The position numbers and the translations under genes are program-made. The notes under the pieces were generated by a model. It saw only the letters and a list, made by a program, of their open reading frames with translations, made no database searches and had not been told where the DNA came from. Shown one piece after another: positions 1 through 5,909 of a stretch of DNA of 7,282 nucleotides (within the stretch, counting starts at the first letter, position 1; every line of letters begins with the position of its first letter). The stretch is taken from assembly GCA_015064425.1 (NCBI GenBank), contig SVSF01000089.1:1-7282 (forward strand). The letters are read 5' to 3'. Source of the stretch: Oscillospiraceae bacterium. Its GTDB lineage: Bacteria; Bacillota_A; Clostridia; Oscillospirales; CAG-272.

Positions 1-55
1 CATCTTCGTTTCCGTTTTTTATTTCGCGCACAAGTTCCAGGTCGGAATATTCCAT
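1..55 (-). CDS. N-terminal fragment of a probable sigma-70-family RNA polymerase sigma factor
   Basis: Only the first 18 codons lie in the window; the gene runs off the left edge. The translation begins MEYSDLELVREIKNGNED. The pattern D-x-E-L-V-x-x-I-x-x-G-(N/D)-x-(D/E) is what one expects just before and within region 2 of ECF-type and SigH-type sigma factors, which usually continue with A-F-x-x-L. The start is well supported: ATG at 55-53 is preceded by a strong SD (AAAGGTGGTGG, minus strand, 70-60). The gene lies downstream of the amidase terminator at 198-229 and appears to have its own promoter. The identification rests on a very short stretch; another helix-rich cytoplasmic protein is possible. 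Confidence 0.5.
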   Translation of the reverse strand, partial: MEYSDLELVREIKNGNED

Positions 56-71
56 CTAACCACCACCTTTC

Positions 72-99
72 TGTATATATAAACGATGCAGGAAGTCAA
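72..99 (-). promoter_or_regulatory. Possible sigma-A-type promoter for the left-edge gene
   Basis: On the minus strand TTGACT (99-94) is followed after 16 bp by TATACA (77-72), close to the sigma-A consensus. The predicted transcription start would fall inside or right next to the SD at 70-60, which is uncomfortably close and lowers confidence. A second, weaker pair (TTGCAT, 17-bp spacer, TATTAA) lies farther upstream in the same AT-rich stretch. The 56-197 interval holds no gene that I can support. Confidence 0.35.
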
Positions 100-197
100 A
101 AAGGATGAAGTAAATTTTTTTAATATTTTTACTGCTGATTCAATGCAAACGATAAAAAACACTTTTTGTCACACAAAAGACATTATGCATAAAAATG

Positions 198-229
198 ATA
201 GGAGATATGGATCACTCCATATCTCCTAT
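198..229 (-). terminator. Rho-independent terminator of the leftward five-gene unit
   Basis: A perfect 14-bp inverted repeat (198-211 and 216-229) surrounds a 4-nt loop. On the minus strand the hairpin is followed by CATTTTTATG, a T-rich tail. It sits about 40 bp beyond the amidase stop codon. The stem is AT-rich at its base, but its length and perfect pairing make it convincing. On the plus strand the hairpin is followed by only four or so T residues, and no plus-strand gene lies upstream, so the minus direction is the relevant one. Confidence 0.85.
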
Positions 230-268
230 TTTATAAATTCTAATCTGTCCTACTTTACCGCCAAAATT

Positions 269-1234
269 TTAGAGATAATTATCTATGTAATTTATTATAC
301 CGGTACACACCGCTTCCGCAAAATTATTTTGCCACTCTTCATCAAGAAGCTTTTCCGCATCTTCAGGAGTGGAAGCGTATCCGGATTCGATCAATACAGA
401 AGGCATCAGCACGTATTTTGTTACGATAAAAGATTCCTCCCACGAATCAGCAAATCTTACAAGCGGTCTACCTTCAAATGTCTGCTTGAGGGATGCTATA
501 AGAAGATCTGTAAGTTTCTCCGATTGTGCTGAAAATGCATTTTCAGCGCAGAAATCAATCATAAATCCTGTTGCATTATCAGTCTCGGGGTTTGAATTTA
601 CGTGTATGGAAACAAACAGGTCTATATCGTTTTCAATACACAAAACGTCCGAATATATTGTGCGCTCATATGCGCTGAATATGTTGTTCACATATATCTT
701 ATCGGGCTTATAAACGATACCGTACTGATCTGCTTTCGAAGTCACTTCCGATTCTTTTGGAAAAGAAAGTCCGTCATGTGTCAACATCACAGTATAGCCT
801 TTGTCTTCAAGGGCTTTTTTTGTTTTCTGTACCAAAGTCATAGTAAGATCTTTTTCGTTAAGACCGTTGAGATATTTTGACGTACATCCGCCGTCACCGA
901 ATCCATGACCCGCATCAAGAAGTATGATCGTTTTTCCGTCATCCTCGGGTGCAACACTGAAATCAAAAGGTTTGGCGGTTTCTGTCTCGATCTCCGATTC
1001 AGTCTCAGTCTCTGTCTCTGTCTCTGTTTCGGTTTCGCTTTCGGTTTCAATTTCCGATTCCGTTTCGGTTTCGGTTTCGGTTTCGGTTTCTGATTCGGTT
1101 TCTGATTCGGTCTCTGTTTCTTCAACAGAAGCTTCCGTTCCGCTGTTGCTCTCGATCTCTTCATTCTTATTTGCACAAGCAAAAAGACTTACTATCAAAA
1201 GAAGTGCCATTAAAATTAAAATAAGCTTTTTCAT
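269..1234 (-). CDS. Lipoprotein N-acetylmuramoyl-L-alanine amidase (Amidase_3) with Glu-Thr/Ser linker
   Basis: This 321-aa protein should be a surface-anchored zinc amidase that cuts the MurNAc-L-Ala bond of peptidoglycan. Residues 1-19 form a lipoprotein signal peptide (MKK, hydrophobic core) with a lipobox ending L-F-A-C, so Cys20 is the expected lipidated residue. Residues 38-86 are an acidic Glu-Thr/Ser repeat, a probable extended spacer that holds the enzyme away from the membrane. The catalytic domain runs from about residue 100 to the end. It keeps the Amidase_3 signatures: DAGHG (zinc ligand His110), LNEKDL (Glu127), SIHVNS (His211) and LIESGYAS (catalytic Glu283). The segment between the second and third ligands holds an extra loop (about residues 155-182) compared with compact CwlD/AmiC-like domains. 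The start has only a weak SD (GGGACGG) but is fixed by the signal peptide. It is the last gene of the leftward unit, 41 bp after the DUF2975-like gene. Physiological role (growth, separation, spore wall) cannot be told from sequence. Confidence 0.93.
   Translation of the reverse strand: MKKLILILMALLLIVSLFACANKNEEIESNSGTEASVEETETESETESETETETETETESEIETESETETETETETETESEIETETAKPFDFSVAPEDDGKTIILLDAGHGFGDGGCTSKYLNGLNEKDLTMTLVQKTKKALEDKGYTVMLTHDGLSFPKESEVTSKADQYGIVYKPDKIYVNNIFSAYERTIYSDVLCIENDIDLFVSIHVNSNPETDNATGFMIDFCAENAFSAQSEKLTDLLIASLKQTFEGRPLVRFADSWEESFIVTKYVLMPSVLIESGYASTPEDAEKLLDEEWQNNFAEAVCTGIINYIDNYL
977..1123 (-). repeat. Hexanucleotide-repeat tract encoding the Glu-Thr/Ser linker of the amidase
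   Basis: The tract encodes residues 38-86, with Glu at every odd position from 39 to 85 alternating with Thr, Ser or Ile. On the plus strand it holds three perfect tandem copies of GTCTCT (1008-1025) and four of GTTTCG (1062-1085), with imperfect units around them. The unit is 6 nt, so gain or loss of whole units would change linker length without a frameshift. At the protein level residues 51-65 and 71-85 are identical, a 20-residue period, but their codons differ at third positions. Confidence 0.9.
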
Positions 1235-1275
1235 TTATGTACCGTCCCAATAAAATTTTCCGGATCCTATCTATA

Positions 1276-1923
1276 TTACTCTTCAGCCGATCCTTCGGAT
1301 TCTTTTTTTGCAAGTGCGCCAAACAGTTTTACAAAGAAAATGTAAATGAGTACACATATTACCAACGAAAGATCAATTCCTCCGAATGTTGTATTTAAAT
1401 TAGAATCAAACATGATCGACATCAAAACAGAAGATAGGAACGGAACCGCTATCTTCCATATAGCCAGTGCAATACCGAGTTTTTTTATCATCTCAAGATG
1501 TTTTTGCGTAAATATCTTATTTTCGGGAATTGCAAGACTTTCAAAAATCTTACCCACGAGCAAAAGAACAAAATAGGAAGCCGCAATATCAAGGGCAGTA
1601 CCCCAAACAACAACTCCGATATGGTAATTGTTTACGACAATATCAAACTTCATATCAGAACTTTCTATGAAATTATTTCCTACGGTGATGCCTTCTCCTT
1701 TAACAATATCCTCATCTCCGTTAAGGTCCACATCCAAATTAGTCTCGACTCTGAAATCAAAATCAAAACCAAGATCAAGAACGTATGAATCCTTGGGCAT
1801 TGCAAGAAACATAATAGAGCACAACATTATACAGACCAATCCGATAATACAAAACACGCGTGAAATTTTACAAAGTATCTTTATAGCACTGCATATGCCT
1901 CTCATTGACTCGTCACATCTCAT
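1276..1923 (-). CDS. Four-helix membrane protein, DUF2975-like
   Basis: A 215-aa integral membrane protein of unknown function. Hydrophobic segments lie at about residues 20-42, 101-124, 148-171 and 183-204. An acidic extracytoplasmic stretch (about 45-98) lies between the first two. The segment at about 122-152 (VGKIFESLAIPENKIFTQKH and following) fits the DUF2975 pattern of a helix end, a short loop with F-T and a basic L-x-x-I-x-x-L-G segment leading into helix 3. This family match is by eye. The start at 1923 has a good SD (AAGAGGTG, 1937-1930) with 6-nt spacing; a later in-frame Met7 lacks equal support. It follows the flavoprotein by 22 bp and precedes the amidase by 41 bp, so co-transcription is likely. 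DUF2975 genes are often next to a small Cro/CI-type regulator gene; none is present here. Confidence 0.75.
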   Translation of the reverse strand: MRCDESMRGICSAIKILCKISRVFCIIGLVCIMLCSIMFLAMPKDSYVLDLGFDFDFRVETNLDVDLNGDEDIVKGEGITVGNNFIESSDMKFDIVVNNYHIGVVVWGTALDIAASYFVLLLVGKIFESLAIPENKIFTQKHLEMIKKLGIALAIWKIAVPFLSSVLMSIMFDSNLNTTFGGIDLSLVICVLIYIFFVKLFGALAKKESEGSAEE

Positions 1924-1945
1924 TTTTTACACCTCTTAAATATAG

Positions 1946-3334
1946 TCACGCAAGAATACGTCCCATAAGAACGCCCATAACGGAAGCCATCATAAGTCCT
2001 CTTGTCCATCCGCTTGAATCGCCAAGACAATGAAGCCCCTTGACGTTGGTATTGAACTGCGTATCCATCTTTATTTTATTGCTGTAGAATTTAAGCTCGG
2101 GAGAATAAAGGAGAGTCTCTGTAGATGCAAAACCGGGAACAACGTAATCAACAGCTTTTATGAAGTTTATTATGTTCATCATTGCTCTGTATGGCATTGC
2201 AGCGGTAATATCGCCTGCAACAGCATCCGCAAGAGAAGGTCTTACGTTTGACTGTAAAAGCTCTTTTTCCCAAGTACGCTTTCCATCGAGAATATCACCG
2301 AATCTCTGTACAAGAATGTGCCCTGCTCCAAGCATATTTGTAAGCTCACCTACTTTTTGAGCATATGCAATAGGCTTATCAAACGGATAAGAAAAATTAT
2401 GTGAGCAAAGTATTGCAAGGTTGGTATTGTCGGACTTTATCTCCTTGTAAGAGTGTCCGTTTACGACCGCAAGGTCATTATCGTAGTTCTCCTGGCTTAC
2501 AAATCCGCCGGGGTTCTGACAGAAAGTACGAACTTTGTTTTTAAAAGGCTGAGGATATCCTATAAGTTTTGACTCGTAAAGAACTCTGTTTACGGTCTCC
2601 ATGATCTCGTTCCTTACCTCAACTCTTACGCCTATATCAACAGTTCCCGCCTGATGATCAACACCATGCTCTGTACAAAGCTTTTCAAGCCAATCTGCAC
2701 CTCTTCGACCTGTTGCAATTACTATCTCATTTGCAAAAACGTCCTTCTCCTGACCCTTGTCCAATATACGCACGCCTTTGCAAGCCTGATCTTCAATTAT
2801 AATATCGCAGCATTCGGTGTTCATCATAACGTCAACGCCGTTTTTTATAAGAGTCTGCTCTATATCGTAATATATCTGCTGAGCCTTTTCCGTTCCCATA
2901 TGTCTGATAGGGCAGTCAACGAGCTTTAATCCCGCATGAATAGCTCTCTTGCGTATCTCTTTAACCTCTTCGTTATTGTTTATTCCCTCAATATTGGTGT
3001 CGGCTCCAAAGTCAAGATATATCTTATCTGTGTAATCTATTGTCTCCTGTACAAGATCTGCTCCGATAAGATTGGGCAATTCTCCTCCAACCTCATAGCT
3101 CAATGAAAGCTTACCGTCAGAGAAAGCTCCCGCTCCGGAAAATCCGGTAGTAATATTACAGAAGGGTTTGCAGTTTACACACACCTTGGTTGCAGACTTG
3201 GGACATTTTCTTTTTTCGACGAAATTGCCTTTATCGAGCATAAGTATCTTCTTTTCTGTTCCTTTTTTTATCATTTCAAGAGCAGTAAAAATGCCTGCAG
3301 GCCCTGCACCAACAATAATCACATCATATTTCAT
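1946..3334 (-). CDS. FAD-dependent oxidoreductase/dehydrogenase of the COG2509 type
   Basis: A 462-aa flavoprotein of unknown substrate, probably cytosolic. The N-terminus is a Rossmann dinucleotide fold: GAGPAG at 9-14 and the acidic strand end Asp34 (LMLDKG) for binding the FAD ribose. Then comes a cysteine cluster (Cys44, Cys52, Cys55, Cys59) and the family-like segment SGAGAFSDGKLS (66-77). A second conserved element, IVIATGRRG, lies mid-protein. The last 30 residues (433-462) contain LGDSSGWTRG, the usual FAD-contacting C-terminal loop. This order matches the uncharacterised FAD-dependent dehydrogenases of COG2509. I place the start at the ATG 3334-3332, not at the in-frame ATG 42 bp upstream, because an SD (GAGGAA, 3346-3341) sits 6 nt before it and the fold begins right after it. 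The upstream start would also overlap the kinase gene. The SD overlaps the kinase stop codon, suggesting translational coupling. Confidence 0.88.
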   Translation of the reverse strand: MKYDVIIVGAGPAGIFTALEMIKKGTEKKILMLDKGNFVEKRKCPKSATKVCVNCKPFCNITTGFSGAGAFSDGKLSLSYEVGGELPNLIGADLVQETIDYTDKIYLDFGADTNIEGINNNEEVKEIRKRAIHAGLKLVDCPIRHMGTEKAQQIYYDIEQTLIKNGVDVMMNTECCDIIIEDQACKGVRILDKGQEKDVFANEIVIATGRRGADWLEKLCTEHGVDHQAGTVDIGVRVEVRNEIMETVNRVLYESKLIGYPQPFKNKVRTFCQNPGGFVSQENYDNDLAVVNGHSYKEIKSDNTNLAILCSHNFSYPFDKPIAYAQKVGELTNMLGAGHILVQRFGDILDGKRTWEKELLQSNVRPSLADAVAGDITAAMPYRAMMNIINFIKAVDYVVPGFASTETLLYSPELKFYSNKIKMDTQFNTNVKGLHCLGDSSGWTRGLMMASVMGVLMGRILA

Positions 3335-3340
3335 TTTTAT

Positions 3341-3346
3341 TTCCTC
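3341..3346 (-). promoter_or_regulatory. Ribosome binding site deciding the flavoprotein start
   Basis: GAGGAA on the minus strand, 6 nt before the ATG at 3334. It overlaps the TGA stop of the upstream lipid kinase (3347-3345), the arrangement expected when one ribosome stops and restarts. It excludes the longer in-frame start at 3376. Confidence 0.8.
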
Positions 3347-4238
3347 ATTTTCTTGGAACCACGATCTTGATCGCATCCCTTACGTTTTTGATCTCTATAT
3401 ATTCGCTTCCCTTTTCACACTCACCGTCGATAGTCCAGTTCATTTCAGAAGAAGCATATATCTTTGCGCTGCTTACACTCATAAAACTTATCATTTCACA
3501 GTTGTAATTTTTTTGTGAAAGAGCATTGATTATCTGCGCCAATTCCGCAAGATTCTTCGGAAGCTTGATAAGCATTATCTCAAGGAGACCGTCATTCATA
3601 TCGATCGAGTCGGCAGAAAGCTTAAGTATACCTCCGAGAGAAGTGGAGTTGCTTATGGCACCGAAAATATAATCTCCCTCAATAGTCTCATTTTCAAGCT
3701 CTATCCTTATATGTTCCGAGCGAATACTTGATATCTCTTTTATACCTTCGAGAATATAAGCAAGATGTCCTATTGAATTTTTCATATCCTGGGGTGCAGA
3801 ATACGAAGCCTTGGTAAAGGCCCCAAAGGATGCAACGTAGGCAAAGACACGTCCGTTAAATGTGCCTACATCATATTTCCTTTCATCTCCATCCACGATA
3901 TCCTTCGCAGCTTTAATTTGATTAACAGAAAGTTTCAGGCTGTTTGCAAAGTCATTAGTACTTCCTGCCGGAATATATCCCATTTTTATATCGACACCCG
4001 AGTCAAGCATTCCGGAAACTACCTCGTTAAAGGTTCCGTCACCGCCTATGCAAACCACAAGATCCGAATCTTTTGCATACTTTTTTGCGTATTCTTTTCC
4101 GTCCCCTGCTTTTTGTGTCATAAAAACAGTACTGTAATATCCGGATTTTGCAAACTCAAATATTATTTCTCCCAAATGCTTTTTTCCGTGCATCATACCG
4201 GCTTTGGGATTAATTATTATGATAGCTTTCTTATCCAT
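3345..4238 (-). CDS. Diacylglycerol kinase-family lipid kinase (YegS/DgkB type)
   Basis: A 297-aa soluble or peripheral membrane enzyme expected to phosphorylate diacylglycerol or a related lipid with ATP, feeding phosphatidic acid back to phospholipid synthesis. The exact lipid cannot be read from sequence. The diacylglycerol-kinase catalytic domain covers the N-terminal half: NPKAG (10-14), the nucleotide-binding GGDGTFNEV (65-73) and P-A-G-S-T-N-D-F-A (90-98). The C-terminal half keeps the family's ISNSTSLGG stretch (195-203), the DGLLEIMLI strand (216-224) and the closing WTIDGE motif (268-273). Length matches the family norm of about 290-310. The start at 4238 is chosen because an SD (AAAGGAA, 4250-4244) precedes it and the first beta strand follows immediately. 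The longer in-frame start at 4307 would overlap pepD by 44 bp and add residues outside the domain. It lies 25 bp after pepD. Confidence 0.92.
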   Translation of the reverse strand: MDKKAIIIINPKAGMMHGKKHLGEIIFEFAKSGYYSTVFMTQKAGDGKEYAKKYAKDSDLVVCIGGDGTFNEVVSGMLDSGVDIKMGYIPAGSTNDFANSLKLSVNQIKAAKDIVDGDERKYDVGTFNGRVFAYVASFGAFTKASYSAPQDMKNSIGHLAYILEGIKEISSIRSEHIRIELENETIEGDYIFGAISNSTSLGGILKLSADSIDMNDGLLEIMLIKLPKNLAELAQIINALSQKNYNCEMISFMSVSSAKIYASSEMNWTIDGECEKGSEYIEIKNVRDAIKIVVPRK

Positions 4239-4243
4239 GAAGA

Positions 4244-4250
4244 TTCCTTT
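4244..4250 (-). promoter_or_regulatory. Ribosome binding site deciding the lipid kinase start
   Basis: AAAGGAA on the minus strand, 5 nt before the ATG at 4238, in the 25-bp gap after the pepD stop. It supports the 297-aa form over the 320-aa one. Confidence 0.75.
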
Positions 4251-4263
4251 CGCAAGCCTCAGA

Positions 4264-5712
4264 TCAGCTTTCAAGAAGTATTTTAAGTACTCTCCAGGTG
4301 TTTTCAAATGATTTTAATTCAAGTGCTTCTTCGGGAGTATGTATATTATGAAGATTTGGACCTATAGATATCGCATCTACTTTATGAGATATCTTTTCCT
4401 TTAACACACCGCATTCAAGTCCTGCGTGTATTGTTGAAACTTTTATCTCTATGCTATCTCCGTAAACCTTCTTCGCAGCACTGATGAAAGCATTTTGTAA
4501 GTCTGAATTTGGCTCGTAATACCATCCGGGGTATCTGTCATGTATACTGATTTCTGCCCCTATAAGCTTCGCAAGCCGCTTAAACTTATTTATCAGTGTA
4601 TCCAGAAGACTTTCTGTGGATGAACGGCAAAGTGCAGTAAGTACCGCGTTGTCCGCACCAAGCTCAAAAATACCTATATTATCCGATGACTCAACAAATC
4701 CCTGCATATGCGGGCTATAGGTAAAGACTCCGTTAGGAGAAAGATTTAAAAGCGATATAAGAGCCGAACTGTCCTTAAGAGTAAGCATATCTTCCGTACA
4801 TATTTTCGGACGGCCCACTCTCAGCTTGAACTTCCTGTCGTCCCTTCCAATTTCCGCCTTTATCTCTCTTTCGCATTCTTTGATTATCTCAAGCGAACTC
4901 TCAATATCATAAGAAGCTATTACTGCTTCGCATTCACGCGGAATAACATTATCCTTATTACCACCGCGGAAGGAAACAAGATTAAAAGGAGTTCTTTCAT
5001 AAATTCTGTCAAGTATACGTCCCATAAGAACGATGGCATTTGCTCTCGGCAAATGTATCTCTGCTCCCGAATGGCCTCCCGCAAGCCCGCTAATATTTAT
5101 TTTAATACATTTGTTCTGTGGAGCGATCCTTTCGAAAACATATCTCAGCTTTACACGCGCACCGCCTGCACAGCCTGCGGTTGCCTCGCCTTCCGCCTCA
5201 CTGTCGAGATTTATAAGCTTGGTAGCCTTAACGTCGCTTCCGTCAAAACCGATAGCTCCGCTCATTCCCGTTTCTTCGTCAACAGTAAACAGGCACTCTA
5301 TGTCGGGATGAGCAACGTCGTTTGCAGAAAGAAGATGAAGCATCATAGCTACCGCAACTCCGTCGTCACCGCCAAGAGTCGTTCCCTTTGCCTTTAAGAC
5401 CCCGTTTTCCACATAAAGTTTCAACGGATCGTTTAAAAAATCGTGCTCGGTATCGGAATTTTTTTCGCATACCATATCCATATGTCCCTGGAGCATTATT
5501 GGCTCTTTGTCTTCATATCCCTCGGTAGCGTTCTTTTTTATAAATATGTTATTAAGTTCGTCTCTTCTGTACCATAAGCCTTCTTTTTTTGCAAAAGACT
5601 CTATATAGTCTGCAACTGCTTTCTCGTTACCCGAACCGCGAGGTATGGCAGAAATGTCCTCAAAAAACCTGAACATCTCTATAGGCTCATAATTTTCTAT
5701 AATATATTTCAT
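4264..5712 (-). CDS. pepD: Aminoacyl-histidine dipeptidase (M20 family, PepD)
   Basis: A 482-aa cytosolic di-zinc dipeptidase that cleaves Xaa-His and a range of other dipeptides, supplying amino acids. Length matches E. coli PepD (about 485). All M20C active-site positions are recognisable: LQGHMD (zinc ligand His77, with Asp79), GTTLGGDDG (bridging Asp116), TVDEETGM (general base Glu146 and ligand Glu147), LINLDSEAEG (Asp170) and the C-terminal H-T-P at His458. The inserted lid/dimerisation domain (about 200-385) contains the expected GGHSG (212-216). Two near-adjacent ATGs exist. I chose the second (5712) because the SD AAGGTG (5726-5721) is 8 nt from it but only 2 nt from the first (5718); the difference is two residues. 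It is the first gene of the leftward unit, with a strong promoter directly upstream. Confidence 0.95.
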   Translation of the reverse strand: MKYIIENYEPIEMFRFFEDISAIPRGSGNEKAVADYIESFAKKEGLWYRRDELNNIFIKKNATEGYEDKEPIMLQGHMDMVCEKNSDTEHDFLNDPLKLYVENGVLKAKGTTLGGDDGVAVAMMLHLLSANDVAHPDIECLFTVDEETGMSGAIGFDGSDVKATKLINLDSEAEGEATAGCAGGARVKLRYVFERIAPQNKCIKINISGLAGGHSGAEIHLPRANAIVLMGRILDRIYERTPFNLVSFRGGNKDNVIPRECEAVIASYDIESSLEIIKECEREIKAEIGRDDRKFKLRVGRPKICTEDMLTLKDSSALISLLNLSPNGVFTYSPHMQGFVESSDNIGIFELGADNAVLTALCRSSTESLLDTLINKFKRLAKLIGAEISIHDRYPGWYYEPNSDLQNAFISAAKKVYGDSIEIKVSTIHAGLECGVLKEKISHKVDAISIGPNLHNIHTPEEALELKSFENTWRVLKILLES

Positions 5713-5720
5713 ACACATAT

Positions 5721-5726
5721 CACCTT
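5721..5726 (-). promoter_or_regulatory. Ribosome binding site deciding the pepD start
   Basis: AAGGTG on the minus strand. Spacing is 8 nt to the ATG at 5712 and 2 nt to the ATG at 5718, favouring the downstream start. Confidence 0.7.
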
Positions 5727-5747
5727 AGATATTTTTCTTCATTATAT

Positions 5748-5775
5748 ATTTTATAACATTATTATTTTTTGTCAA
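5748..5775 (-). promoter_or_regulatory. Sigma-A-type promoter of the pepD-amidase unit
   Basis: On the minus strand a perfect TTGACA (5775-5770) is followed after 16 bp by TAAAAT (5753-5748), one mismatch from TATAAT. The spacer and flanks are almost pure A/T. The expected transcription start near 5741 gives a leader of about 30 nt to the pepD ATG. No comparable promoter or terminator was noticed in the short gaps between the five genes, so this one probably serves all of them. Confidence 0.75.
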
Positions 5776-5807
5776 TACATATTTTTCAGCTTATATTTTT
5801 TTCATTG

Positions 5808-5835
5808 CTGTACAAATTAAATACTGTACAAATTA
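5808..5835. repeat. 12-bp direct repeat in the pepD/spoIVB divergent region, possible operator
   Basis: CTGTACAAATTA occurs twice (5808-5819 and 5824-5835), 16 bp centre to centre, separated by AATA. Each copy contains the palindrome TGTACA. The pair lies upstream of the pepD -35 element and about 75 bp upstream of the spoIVB start. It could bind a regulator of either gene, or be chance in AT-rich DNA. Confidence 0.6.
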
Positions 5836-5852
5836 CAGAGTTGATTTGTAAA

Positions 5853-5883
5853 TTATATGATGTGTTTTTTGCTTCATATGATA
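5853..5883 (+). promoter_or_regulatory. Weak candidate forespore-type promoter for spoIVB
   Basis: TTATA (5853-5857), a 17-bp spacer and CATATGATA (5875-5883) loosely resemble the sigma-G/sigma-F pattern (GNATR, 17-18 bp, CATnnTA), as spoIVB is known to be transcribed in the forespore in Bacillus subtilis. TATGAT within it is also a fair sigma-A -10 box, but no good -35 goes with it. The match is partial. Confidence 0.3.
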
Positions 5884-5909
5884 AAAAAATATGCTTGGGG
5901 AAAAATGTG

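Noticed and set aside
977..1123. Repeat tract as a CRISPR array
   Set aside because: Units are 6 bp with no spacers and lie in frame inside a coding gene.
838..1182. Minus-strand Lys-Pro repeat frame within the amidase gene
   Set aside because: It is a frame-shifted reading of the same hexamer repeat with no plausible start or domain.
905..1253. Plus-strand open frames giving Ser-Val or Gly-Phe repeats opposite the amidase linker
   Set aside because: The hexanucleotide repeat contains no stop codon in several frames, so it is open by composition. The amidase frame has a signal peptide, domain and catalytic residues; these have none.
3335..3376. Longer N-terminus of the FAD oxidoreductase starting at 3376
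   Set aside because: The 14 extra residues precede the Rossmann fold, overlap the kinase gene and lack a better SD than the one at 3346-3341.
4239..4307. Longer N-terminus of the lipid kinase starting at 4307
   Set aside because: It would overlap pepD by 44 bp and add residues outside the kinase fold; the ATG at 4238 has a proper SD.
5033..5397. Plus-strand open frames opposite pepD
   Set aside because: They are antisense to a well-supported M20 peptidase and show no domain, SD or signal of their own.
5770..5776. TGTCAAT as a Spo0A box upstream of spoIVB
   Set aside because: It misses the core of the TGTCGAA consensus and coincides with the -35 element of the pepD promoter read on the other strand.
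5769..5909. 47-codon N-terminal extension of SpoIVB
   Set aside because: It has no SD, crosses the direct repeats and candidate promoter, and would put 57 or so residues before the membrane segment. A GGGGA site supports a start at about 5910.
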